From: Treponema phagedenis
GTDB taxonomy: Bacteria; Spirochaetota; Spirochaetia; Treponematales; Treponemataceae
DNA: 64,000 nucleotides
NCBI RefSeq assembly: GCF_008153345.1
Contig: NZ_CP042818.1
Coordinates: forward strand, 2,438,501-2,502,500
Reading direction: 5' to 3'
Shown here: piece by piece, positions 44,579 to 53,652 of the stretch
How positions within the stretch are numbered: the first letter of the stretch is position 1
Layout: each line of letters begins with the position of its first letter
Translations under genes and position numbers: made by a program
Notes under the pieces: generated by a model
What the model was told of the DNA's origin: nothing
What the model saw: only the letters and a program-made list of their open reading frames with translations
Database searches by the model: none

Positions 44579-46294
44579 ATGAATTTAATTAAACGGTATG
44601 TACAAAAAAATAAGGGAAAGTACATAGCATCTATTTTTTTTGCGGTTGTAGGAGTTATAATGGATCTTGCTGCATATATTATTCTTTCAAAGATAATTGC
44701 AGCACTCATAACCGGAAGTACGGATGCAGGGTTTTACGGCAAAAATATTTTATATATTTTGCTTATTTTAGTGCTAAAAGAAATCTTTGCAGGGACATCC
44801 ACCACTATTTCACACACTGCGACATTTAAGTCGCTAAAAGAAATACGCAAAGAAATTGCACGTAAACTATTTAAAATGCCACTTGGCGACATTTTAAATC
44901 AAAGTTCGGGTAAACTGAAAAACATTATTGTCGATCAGGTAGATCATATGGAAACAACACTTGCACATGTTATTCCCGAAGCAACGGCAAATATTGTCGG
45001 TCCGGCAATTCTTTTAATTTATATGTTCATTCTTGATTGGCGTCTTGCTCTTCTCTCTTTGATTCCTTTAATCATCGGCATGCTGGCTATCATGTCCGTT
45101 ATGAATGAATCGTACAAAAAAAACTATAAGGAATCTGTTGAGCTCGGACAAAACATGAACAACGCTATTGTTGAATATGTCGGTGGGGTTGAAGTAATTA
45201 AGACATTTAATCAAAGCGAAACCTCATACAAAAAATACTCCGATGCCGTGTATGATAATGCGCGCTTTTATTACAATTGGATGAAAGGATGCATGATGCA
45301 AGTATCAATTGGGAGGTTTATTTCACCGATGGGTTTGTTAACGATTCTTCCGTTCGGTGTGTTTTTTTACATACGGGGGACAATTGCGCTTACCGCCCTT
45401 ATTCAGCTTATTATTCTTTCGTTCGGGACTGTTTCGGGAATATTAAAAGTGATGAATTTTATGGACGATTTAGCCAGAGTCGGAACTATCACCGGTGAAA
45501 TTGAAAGTATTTTAAACGCGCGCGAATTAAGTCATAGCGAGGAATCTGTCAGTATCAATAATCATACAATTGAATTTACAGATGTTAATTTTTCCTATGA
45601 AAAAGATAAAAAAGTTATTGACAATTTAAATTTAAAAATTAATGAAGGTGACGTTACGGCTTTTGTCGGGCCCTCAGGTGGAGGAAAATCTACTATTGCA
45701 AAATTGATTGCAGGTTTTTGGGATACGGATGCGGGAGAGATTACAATAGGCGGAGCAAACTTAAAAGAAATTCCGCTTTCGCAATTATCCGATCTTATTT
45801 CTTATGTATCACAAGATAACTTTCTTTTTGATATGTCGGTTCTGGAAAATATTAGAATCGGAAATCCGAATGCAAGCGACAGCGAGGTGAAAGAGATCGC
45901 AAAGAAATCCGGCTGCGAAAAGTTTATATTGGAACTTGAAAACGGATATGACACACTTGTTGGCGAAGGGGGCGGTCATTTGAGCGGCGGAGAGCGTCAG
46001 CGAATTTCGATTGCAAGGGCAATGCTTAAAAACGCTCCGATTGTTATTCTTGATGAGGCAACTTCCTATATTGATCCCGAAAATGAAAGCATTATGCAAG
46101 AAGCAATCGGGAATCTTGTACAAAATAAAACACTGATTATTATTGCCCATCGGTTAAGAACAATTACCGATGCTGATAAAATTTTTGTAATTCAAGGCGG
46201 ACACATTGAATCGTCAGGTACACATCAGGAACTTTTGGAAAAATCTTCGCTGTATTCGGATATGTGGAATGCGGCAATAAAGGGGGATGAATAA
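44579..46294 (+). CDS. ABC exporter subunit, fused membrane and ATPase domains (first)
   Basis: This 571-residue half-transporter has six membrane helices in residues 1-310, then an ATPase domain. Walker A GPSGGGKST is near 364-372, the signature is LSGGERQRISIARAM, and Walker B is APIVILDEATSYIDPENE with catalytic Glu. With the next gene it should form a heterodimeric exporter. Such pairs move drugs, lipids, peptides or siderophores; the substrate is open. AGGAGG precedes ATG 44579. Confidence 0.92.
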   Translation: MNLIKRYVQKNKGKYIASIFFAVVGVIMDLAAYIILSKIIAALITGSTDAGFYGKNILYILLILVLKEIFAGTSTTISHTATFKSLKEIRKEIARKLFKMPLGDILNQSSGKLKNIIVDQVDHMETTLAHVIPEATANIVGPAILLIYMFILDWRLALLSLIPLIIGMLAIMSVMNESYKKNYKESVELGQNMNNAIVEYVGGVEVIKTFNQSETSYKKYSDAVYDNARFYYNWMKGCMMQVSIGRFISPMGLLTILPFGVFFYIRGTIALTALIQLIILSFGTVSGILKVMNFMDDLARVGTITGEIESILNARELSHSEESVSINNHTIEFTDVNFSYEKDKKVIDNLNLKINEGDVTAFVGPSGGGKSTIAKLIAGFWDTDAGEITIGGANLKEIPLSQLSDLISYVSQDNFLFDMSVLENIRIGNPNASDSEVKEIAKKSGCEKFILELENGYDTLVGEGGGHLSGGERQRISIARAMLKNAPIVILDEATSYIDPENESIMQEAIGNLVQNKTLIIIAHRLRTITDADKIFVIQGGHIESSGTHQELLEKSSLYSDMWNAAIKGDE

Positions 46295-48024
46295 TGCTTA
46301 CAATATTTAAAAAGATTTGGAATTTTTCTAAACAAGAACAAAGCAATATAAAATTTTCATTGTTTTTCGGGTTTTTAAATGCAGTTTTTAATGCACTGCA
46401 GTTTGCAGCCATTTATTATATGCTCATAAAAATACTTCAAAACGAAATAGCAGTAATTGATATCGGAATTGTTTCCGCAATAATGCTTACAAGTGCAGTC
46501 GGAAAAGTATTAACGCAAAATAAATCACAATTGCAGCAAACTCACGCGGGATATTTTATGGCTGCACATAAAAGAATCTCTATCGGTGAAAAACTAAAAA
46601 AAGTACCGATGGGTTTTTTTTCGGATTTCAGCTTAGGAAAAATTACGACACTTGCAACAACCAGTTTAAGCCAAATTGAAATATGGGTTCCATTGTTGCT
46701 CGTGCTTGTGCTCGGCGGCATATTAAATACAGTGGTTTTTGTGTTGTCTCTCTTTTTCCTTAATGTAACAATTACGGCAGCCGCCGTAGTCGGCATTATC
46801 GGATTTTTTATTGTAACTTCTTTAATGGAAAGAAAATCGCGTCGAAATGCACATCATGTTCAAGAAGTACAAACAGCTTTGACAAAGGAAGTTCTCTCTA
46901 CAGTGCAGGGAATGCAGGTAATTAAATCATATAATCTCGATGGAGAAAATAATAAAGAACTTGACGATTCTTTTGAGCGAACTCACGTACTTTTATTGAA
47001 ACTTGAAAAATTGATGATTCCGTTTACCGTCATTCAACGAATTGTTATAGGATTGACAATCACCTGTATGCTCTATTTGGCGGTAACAATGTATATCTCA
47101 GGCACGCTGACACTTGCAAAAACAATAATGTCAATGATTGCAAGTTTTATTATTTTTGAAGGTTTGCTTGCTGCGGGAAGCTCTATGGCAGTATTGAGAA
47201 TTGCAGAAAATGCCATCGACTCTTTAGACTATGTCAATACTATTCCGGACATGGAAGAAGGCAAAGACGAAAAAGAAATTAGCAATAGCAATATAGAATT
47301 TAAAAATGTCTCTTTCAGCTATGATAAAAAGAAAATTCTCGATGATGTTTCTTGCGTAATTAAAGAAAATACAATGACTGCTCTTGTCGGACCTTCCGGC
47401 AGCGGAAAAACAACATTTAGTCAACTGATTGCGCGATTTTGGGATGTAAACGCAGGCAAAATAACTATCGGCGGAAAAGACATTCGCGAATATACGCTAC
47501 CGAATTTAATGAGTAATATTTCATACGTTTTTCAAAATGTATATCTCTTTAATGACACGATTGAAAACAATATTAAATTCGGCTCTCCGGATGCGAGCCG
47601 TGAAGAAGTTATCGCCGCTGCCAAAAAAGCTTGCTGCCATGATTTTATTACAGCTCTTCCCAATCAATACGAAACGATTGTCGGTGAAGGCGGAGCAGCT
47701 TTATCCGGCGGAGAAAAACAAAGAATTTCCATCGCACGGGCAATGCTAAAAAATGCTCCGATCATTATTTTTGATGAAGCAACCGCAAACGTAGATCCTG
47801 AAAATGAGGATAAACTGCAAACAGCCATAGAAGCGCTTACAAAAAATAAAACGGTTATTATGATTGCACATAGACTAAAAACCGTCCGTAATGCAAATCA
47901 AATTATTGTTTTAAATGACGGAAAGATAGAAGAGCTTGGTACCCATAACCAACTAATGCAAAAAGAGGGAACTTATAAGAAATTTATTGAAGCAAGACAG
48001 AGCGCAAGCTCTTGGAAAATTTAA
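46294..48024 (+). CDS. ABC exporter subunit, fused membrane and ATPase domains (second)
   Basis: This 576-residue partner starts within the stop of the first subunit (TAATG), so the two are made together. Walker A GPSGSGKTT is near 366-374, the signature is LSGGEKQRISIARAM, and Walker B is APIIIFDEATANVDPENE. Both ATPase sites look competent, so this is not an obviously degenerate heterodimer. Confidence 0.92.
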   Translation: MLTIFKKIWNFSKQEQSNIKFSLFFGFLNAVFNALQFAAIYYMLIKILQNEIAVIDIGIVSAIMLTSAVGKVLTQNKSQLQQTHAGYFMAAHKRISIGEKLKKVPMGFFSDFSLGKITTLATTSLSQIEIWVPLLLVLVLGGILNTVVFVLSLFFLNVTITAAAVVGIIGFFIVTSLMERKSRRNAHHVQEVQTALTKEVLSTVQGMQVIKSYNLDGENNKELDDSFERTHVLLLKLEKLMIPFTVIQRIVIGLTITCMLYLAVTMYISGTLTLAKTIMSMIASFIIFEGLLAAGSSMAVLRIAENAIDSLDYVNTIPDMEEGKDEKEISNSNIEFKNVSFSYDKKKILDDVSCVIKENTMTALVGPSGSGKTTFSQLIARFWDVNAGKITIGGKDIREYTLPNLMSNISYVFQNVYLFNDTIENNIKFGSPDASREEVIAAAKKACCHDFITALPNQYETIVGEGGAALSGGEKQRISIARAMLKNAPIIIFDEATANVDPENEDKLQTAIEALTKNKTVIMIAHRLKTVRNANQIIVLNDGKIEELGTHNQLMQKEGTYKKFIEARQSASSWKI

Positions 48025-48130
48025 GAGCAAAGAACCGATTACGTTTGCGCTTCTATAAAAAACTGCAAATCATTGCCACTTTTATTGAGGAGTGATTTGT
48101 GGCAGTCATACTTAATATCTTACTATCAAG

Positions 48131-48186
48131 AAAATACAAACGGCGCGTTTAGCTGAAAGCTAAGTTGTGCCGTTTGTATTTTTATC
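48131..48186 (+). terminator. Terminator of the ABC exporter operon
   Basis: AAAATACAAACGGC (48131-48144) and GCCGTTTGTATTTT (48169-48182) form a 14-bp stem, with an inner TTAGCT/AGCTAA hairpin, and end in T-rich sequence. Confidence 0.85.
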
Positions 48187-48199
48187 ATTAATTAGCACA

Positions 48200-48342
48200 A
48201 TGCTTTATAATTCAGTTGCTGTTATTCTAATCGAAGCATCAACACAAAACTATAAAATTGAAGCTTTAAAACTTGCAGCTACTGTAAGCAAGAATACTAA
48301 AACGACAATCAGAACGGGCACGGACGGCGGTGGTTCCACTTT
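48200..48342 (-). repeat. Degraded MITE end and family 2 hairpins
   Basis: TTCAGTTGCTGTTATTCTAATCGAAGCATCAACA resembles the MITE right-half block. GAAGCTTTAAAACTTGCAG and AGAACGGGCACGGACGGCGGTGGTTCC are family 2 pieces; in the latter the two stem sides come from different stem types (GGGC against GGCGG) and no longer pair. Confidence 0.65.
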
Positions 48343-48414
48343 ATAAAATTTTTTACGATTTATATAAAATGCATTAAGAAAAATAATCGACTTATTAAAA
48401 AAAACGTTATACTA
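48343..48414 (-). mobile_element. MITE copy 7a, partial
   Basis: TATAAAATTTTTTACGATTTATATAAAATGCATTAAGAAAAATAATCGACTT then AACGTTATAC-TA. It is the left third of a MITE, in reverse orientation, sharing its TA with the full copy that follows. Confidence 0.8.
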
Positions 48415-48603
48415 GTGTAACGTTTTATAATTAACTTCCTGTTATAAAAATCAGAGTATCAACAATAAGGAACTGCGGATTTAAGCATTCCTATGGTAAA
48501 TTGCTCGCCGTTGCGCCGTGTCGAACTCTTTTTTATAAAATTTTTACGATTTGTATAAAATGCATTAAGAAAAATAATCGACTTATTAAAAAACGCTGCA
48601 CTA
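48413..48603 (-). mobile_element. MITE copy 7b, full length
   Basis: A 191-bp MITE including its TAs, reverse orientation, with ends GTGTAACGTTTTATAATTAAC and TTATTAAAAAACGCTGCAC. The internal blocks TATGGTAAATTGCTCGCCG and TTGCGCCGTGTCGAACTC are intact. Confidence 0.9.
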
Positions 48604-48628
48604 GTCAAAAGCCTTCTTCGCATTAAAA

Positions 48629-48657
48629 TTGACATGACTAAAAATAAACACTATACT
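48629..48657 (+). promoter_or_regulatory. Promoter of the MgtA-type gene
   Basis: TTGACA (48629-48634), 17 bases, TATACT (48652-48657). It is among the best matches to sigma-70 consensus in the window and gives a leader of about 158 bases before ATG 48822. Confidence 0.75.
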
Positions 48658-48721
48658 CCACCATTAGATATATTATTACGATAGATGCGTCTTTTTAGAA
48701 ATTAAAACTAAGGTAAATCAT

Positions 48722-48766
48722 ATGCAGTATATCTATTTTTATGAGATGCTTAGTTTATATAAATAA
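48722..48766 (+). CDS. Possible 14-residue leader peptide of the MgtA-type gene
   Basis: ATG 48722 opens a frame of 14 codons, MQYIYFYEMLSLYK, ended by TAA, with AAGG about 8 bases upstream. It lies in the leader between the promoter and the ATPase gene. Four of the 14 residues are Tyr. In Salmonella the mgtA leader encodes the short MgtL peptide that couples translation to magnesium response; whether this one acts similarly is inference. Confidence 0.25.
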   Translation: MQYIYFYEMLSLYK

Positions 48767-48821
48767 ATTAACAAAGTATTTTGCGTGTGCAAAACTAAAT
48801 TCACGTATTGAGGAAAATAAG

Positions 48822-51454
48822 ATGAAAGAGTTATCGTATTTTGATTTGGCAAAAGAGCCACTTGAAGATTTATTTGCGATTTTTAAATCATCAAAAGTTG
48901 GTTTGTCAACAGAAACGGCGGACGAGCGCCTTGAAATTTACGGTGAAAACACAACGGAAAAACAAAAAGACGATTCGCTGTTAAAGTTAATTATAAAATC
49001 TTTTTTAACGCCTTTTACGCTTGTTCTCATAGTTCTTTCCGTAATTTCTTTTATAACGGAATATGTTTTAGCGCCGGTCGGAGAAAAAGACGCTTTAAGC
49101 GCTCTTATTATTTTGTTCCTTGTTATTTTAAGCGGAACAGTTTCTTTAATTCAAGATAAAAATCAAGCGACGCCGCAAAAAAGCTTGAATCAATTGTAGA
49201 AGTAACTTCGGACGTCTGCCGCGACGGTAAGTTTTCAGAAATCCCTACCGAGTTTTTAGTTCCCGGCGATGTAGTGCGTTTAGCAGCCGGCGACATGATC
49301 CCCGCGGATATGCGCCTTATTCAATCAAAGGACTTGTTCGTTTCTCAAACTTCGCTTACCGGCGAAAGTTATCCGGTGGAAAAACGCGCACTTGCAACGG
49401 TAGAAAAAATTGATCAGGAGACTTCATACGAAACGCTTTGCTTTACCGGAAGCGAAGTGGTAAGCGGCAGTGCAATCGGGCTTGTTGTACGCACCGGTAT
49501 GAATACGCTTTTCGGTTCTATTGCGGAAGAATTATCGCGCGCACCTGTTAAAACAAGTTTTGATAAGGGAATCGAAAACACTTCTAAGTTGTTAATTCGT
49601 TTTATGCTCATTATGGCACCTTCTGTTATTTTAATTAACGGAATAACAAAAGGCGATTGGCTGCAAGCTTTGCTATTCGGTATTTCAGTTGCAGTAGGCT
49701 TAACTCCGGAAATGTTGCCGATGATTGTAACAACCAATCTTGTAAAAGGAGCGATTGATATGGCGAAGCGGGGAACCATTATCCGCAAGCTTAATGCGAT
49801 GCAAAACTTCGGTGCTATTGATGTGCTATGTACGGATAAAACAGGAACGCTTACGCAGGATAAAATTGTTTTAGAATATCACTTGGGGATAGACGGAAAG
49901 TCAAATCAGCGAGTTTTGCGGCACGCGTATTTAAACAGTTATTATCAAACAGGGCTGCGAAATCTTTTGGACATAGCCATCGTCGAAGCTGCCAATGAGG
50001 AGCTGGACACTGCCTCATTTAAATATGAAAAGGTTGATGAAATTCCTTTTGACTTTCAACGGCGAAGAATGAGTGTTGTAGTGGCAAACCGCGAAGGAAA
50101 GACACAAATGATTGCCAAGGGCGCCATTGAAGAAATGCTTAGTATTTCAAGTTTTGTTGACCACGGTAATGATGTTCGCCCGCTGACAGAAGAAGAGCGG
50201 CAAAAAGTGTTGGCAACGGTAGACGAATTAAACAGTCAGGGTTTGCGCGTTCTCGGTGTTGCACAAAAAACAAACCCTCCCGCAGTGGGAAAGTTTTCCG
50301 TTAAGGACGAATCGGAAATGGTGTTGATAGGTTATTTGGCTTTTTTAGATCCGCCAAAGGAAACAACTTCAAAGGCTCTGGAAGCCCTGCACGAGCATCA
50401 TGTTGATGTAAAAGTTCTCACCGGAGATAATGCCTTGGTTACCAAAGCTGTATGTGAACAAGTCGGTATTGAGTACGGCGAAATTATTCAAGGTGAACAA
50501 TTACTCGGCTGCAGTGAAGAAGAGCTTCGCGAAATTGCACGAACTCATAATGTTTTTGTAAAGTTAAACCCGGGTCAAAAAGCAGCCCTCGTTCGCGCCT
50601 TAAGAGACGGCGGGCATGTAGTCGGATTTTTGGGAGACGGTATAAACGATTCGCCTGCAATGCGCGCCGCCGATGTTGCTATTTCCGTAGACAACGCAGT
50701 TGATATTGCAAAAGAGTCAGCAGATGTTATTCTTTTGGAGAAAGATTTAATGGTGCTCGAAGAAGGCATTGTTTCAGGGCGTGAAGTATTCGGAAACATT
50801 ATGAAGTACATCAAAGCGACAACGAGTTCCAACTTCGGAAATATTTTTGCTTTGCTTTTAGCAAGTATTTGCTTGCCGTTTTTGCCGATGACTCCAATTC
50901 AATTATTGTTTTTAAATTTAGTATATGATATTTCCTGCATGTCAATTCCGTGGGACAAAATGGATAAAGAATATTTACGACAACCAAAAAAATGGAATGC
51001 ATCAAGCATCAAAGATTTTATGATTTGGTTCGGCCCAACAAGCTCCATTTTTGATATTACAACTTTTATTATTTTATTTTTTGTATTAATACCCTCTGCT
51101 TTAGGCGGCACGTATTCTTCATTTACCGAAGCAGGACAAGAACATTTTGAATCCTTGTTTCACACGGGCTGGTTTATAATGAGCTTGTGGACACAAACAT
51201 TAGTTCTTTATGCACTGCGCACACGAAAACTTCCGTTTGTAGAAAGCAGACCATCCTTTATTATGGCGACAATTACGTTATTGGGAATCTTTGTCGGAAC
51301 ACTTATTCCGTTTACGCATATCGGAAGTTTTTTAGAGCTCACCATTTTGCCGAATACATATTGGATACTATTAGCGTCAACAGTCGCCGCTTATCTTGTG
51401 CTGGTTACGATTGTAAAAAAGATTTACACAAAAAGATTTGGGGAGCTGTTGTAA
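48822..51454 (+). pseudogene. MgtA-type magnesium-translocating P-type ATPase, frameshifted
   Basis: The gene is read in two frames. The first (ATG 48822, GAGGA upstream) gives MKELSYFDLAKEPLEDLF and the first helices up to SLIQDKNQ, then stops at 49199. Shifting frame near 49160 restores SDAAKKLESIVEVTSDVCRDG and runs uninterrupted to 51454. Restoring one A in CAAGCGACG would repair it. The rest is complete: SLTGES, the CTDKTGTLT phosphorylation site, the MgtA-type LNSYYQTGLRNLLD, VLTGDNALVTKAV and FLGDGINDSPAMRAADVAIS. The family imports Mg2+ with ATP. It may be a true pseudogene, a sequencing error or a recoding site. Confidence 0.85.
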
Positions 51455-51474
51455 GTAGATAACTCCTCAACGCA

Positions 51475-51650
51475 GAATGCCACGGACGCCCGTGGTTCCA
51501 AACAGAAGCGATGTTTTAAAGCAAAGTAATTTACAAAGCTTTAAAACTCGCAGGTTTAGTTTTTGACAAGGACGTCAAAAACTAAACCATTGTGTCGGGC
51601 TCCTTTTTATAACAGGGAGTTTTAAAACTCGTGGTTTAGTTTCATGAGGT
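51475..51650 (+). repeat. Family 2 hairpin array
   Basis: CACGGACGCCCGTGGTTCC, TTTTAAAGC/GCTTTAAAA and GGTTTAGTTTTTGAC/GTCAAAAACTAAACC (51553-51567 / 51574-51588) with loop AAGGAC. MITE fragments (TGTGTCGGGCTCCTTTTTATAACAGG) are fused at the right. Bases 51655-51684 resemble a worn MITE end. Confidence 0.8.
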
Positions 51651-51684
51651 ATTAAAAACGGATCGAGTTATCAAAAACCGTTAT

Positions 51685-51904
51685 GCCGGAAGCGAGTATA
51701 GGTTCCATCGTAAAGGGTGCGGCCTTTTGCCCATCGAAGTTGAAAGAGCCTAATTTTATTATCGGCGTTATTAAAAATAAATAAGACCTATTGAATATGA
51801 ACTCAATGCAGTATAAACTTACCGGAAATAAATTAAACTAAATGGAAGATGTAAACCTAAATCAACGAACACGTAAAAATAGTTTGTCGAGATATATTAT
51901 ATCA
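51685..51904. other. Gene-free stretch before the flavoprotein gene
   Basis: No repeat, RNA or promoter that I can support. The in-frame ATG at 51842 has only a loose GGAA upstream. Confidence 0.35.
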
Positions 51905-53116
51905 ATGAGCAAAAATAAAATGAAAACAATAATTGTAATTGGCGGCGGACCTGCCGGAATGATGGCTGCTTATCAGGCGAGTTTTAATCATAATGTAATT
52001 TTGTTGGAATCCAATGCGCACTGCGGTCGCAAATTATTACTGACAGGTAACGGCAGATGTAATGTAACTAATAGGCGGGAAATAGAAAATTTTTTGCAGC
52101 ATTGCAGCCGCTCTTGCCGGTTTTTATATTCGGCGTTTAGTCAATTTGATAATTATGATTTAATAAAATTTTTTGAAGATAATAATTGTCCTCTGATTGA
52201 AGAGGAAGATGAACGCATGTATCCTAAAACACAAAAAGCGCAAACTGTGCTGGATATATTTATATCGCTTTTAAAAAACCGGAATGTTGTTATAAAATAT
52301 CAAACAAAAGCCATCGACTTAATTGTTGATGAGAAAAAAATAATTGGCGTAAAAACCGATGAACAAATAATAAATTGCGACGGTCTTATTCTTGCTACCG
52401 GCGGTAAAAGTTATCCGCAAACAGGATCTACAGGAGCGGGCTATCAAATGTTAAAAAAACTCGAGCACAGCATTACAGACTTATATGCCTGCGAAGTGCC
52501 GCTTGTGTGTCAGGATGCAATTATTCAAACTAAAGAACTGCAAGGGCTTTCTCTGCAAAATGTTGAAACATCTTTAATCATCGATAATAAAATTCGAAAG
52601 TCTAGCAGGCTGAATTTGCTCATCACTCATTTTGGATTTAGCGGGCCGGCTGCACTTATCTTATCGGAGGCGGTAAGCCAGCATGAGGTAAGCAAAGTCA
52701 CAAAGACGGATTGCAATTTGGCGGTAACGCATTATAAACTCGACTTGGACAAATCACAAAGTATTGCAGCTTGCTTAAAACAAATTCAGCCAAAACGCTG
52801 GCGGGATTATCTTGCCGCTCAAATTGATTTTAGTTTAAACTTAAAGCTTCACCAGTTAAGCAAAGAACAAAAAGCGGTTTTTAATAGTCTCATCTTTGAT
52901 CATCGATTTAAATTGCAGGGAACTTTGCCGATTGAAAAAGCCTTTGTAACGGGCGGCGGATTAAACACCGGCGAGCTCAATCCGAAAACTATGAAATCAA
53001 AACTAATTGAAAACCTCGCAGTTTGCGGCGAGCTGCTTGATTGTCACGGAGAACTCGGCGGTTATAATTTAACCATTGCAATGGTTACCGGCTACGTTGC
53101 CGGAAAAAATTTTTGA
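51905..53116 (+). CDS. HI0933/YhiN-family FAD-dependent oxidoreductase
   Basis: About 403 residues. The Rossmann motif IIVIGGGPAGMMAAYQA lies close to the start and is followed by the family's GRKLLLTGNGRCNVTN block and ATGGKSYPQTGSTGAGYQML. LNLLITHFGFSGPAALILS and the C-terminal FVTGGGLNTGELNPKTMKSKLIENLAVCGELLDCHGELGGYNLTIAMVTGYVAG complete the pattern. The family is widespread, binds FAD, and has no agreed substrate. The start is uncertain: ATG 51905 and ATG 51920 both suit the fold; ATG 51842 would add 21 codons. Confidence 0.85.
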   Translation: MSKNKMKTIIVIGGGPAGMMAAYQASFNHNVILLESNAHCGRKLLLTGNGRCNVTNRREIENFLQHCSRSCRFLYSAFSQFDNYDLIKFFEDNNCPLIEEEDERMYPKTQKAQTVLDIFISLLKNRNVVIKYQTKAIDLIVDEKKIIGVKTDEQIINCDGLILATGGKSYPQTGSTGAGYQMLKKLEHSITDLYACEVPLVCQDAIIQTKELQGLSLQNVETSLIIDNKIRKSSRLNLLITHFGFSGPAALILSEAVSQHEVSKVTKTDCNLAVTHYKLDLDKSQSIAACLKQIQPKRWRDYLAAQIDFSLNLKLHQLSKEQKAVFNSLIFDHRFKLQGTLPIEKAFVTGGGLNTGELNPKTMKSKLIENLAVCGELLDCHGELGGYNLTIAMVTGYVAGKNF

Positions 53117-53145
53117 GTTTTAACTATGATCTATGTAAAATTAGA

Positions 53146-53234
53146 GTTGCCCATAGGGAATGCTTACATCCGCAAGCCTCCTGTTGACGTTCCGATTAGT
53201 ACCACAGCAAGTTAATTGCAGAACGCTGTACCGG
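53146..53234 (+). mobile_element. MITE right-half remnant
   Basis: CCATAGGGAATGCTTACATCCGCA, CTGTTGACGTTCCGATTAG and AAGTTAATTGCAGAACGCTGTAC correspond to the right half of a MITE, with many changes. Confidence 0.6.
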
Positions 53235-53286
53235 CGGAAAATATTGTTTCAATTTTATAGCTTCCGGTACATTAAAGTGTAACGGC

Positions 53287-53478
53287 TAGTGTAACGTTTT
53301 TTTAATAGGTCAATTATATTTTTTCACTACATCTTACCAAAACATAAAAAATTTTATAAAAAGAGTCCGACACGGCGCAACGGCGAGCAATTTACCATAG
53401 GAATGCTTAAATTTGCACTCCCTCATTGTTAGTGCTCCAATTTGTATAACCGGAAGTTAATTACAAAACGCTACACTA
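53287..53478 (+). mobile_element. MITE copy 8, full length
   Basis: A 192-bp MITE including its TAs: GTGTAACGTTTTTTTAATAG at the left, TTAATTACAAAACGCTACAC at the right. All internal blocks present. It is only 53 bases from the MITE remnant at 53146-53234. Confidence 0.9.
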
Positions 53479-53479
53479 G

Positions 53480-53650
53480 CAGAATTTAATATACATTGTT
53501 TTAAATTTCAGCAATTCAAGGTAAATCCCAAAAATAAGTTTTTCGTGCTCTTGTCCTGTTTCGCCTTGCCTTATACACGCAAAAGCGGTATCCGATGAAT
53601 TATCGGATACCGCTTTTATCGTTAAAAAGATGAACCGCTTACAAAAACCG
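53480..53650. terminator. Spacer with terminator of the flavocytochrome-like gene
   Basis: AAAAGCGGTATCCGAT (53580-53595) and ATCGGATACCGCTTTT (53601-53616) form a 16-bp stem with a 5-nt loop, suitable as a terminator for the minus-strand gene ending at 53653. The rest of the stretch shows nothing. Confidence 0.75.
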
Positions 53651-53652
53651 GT

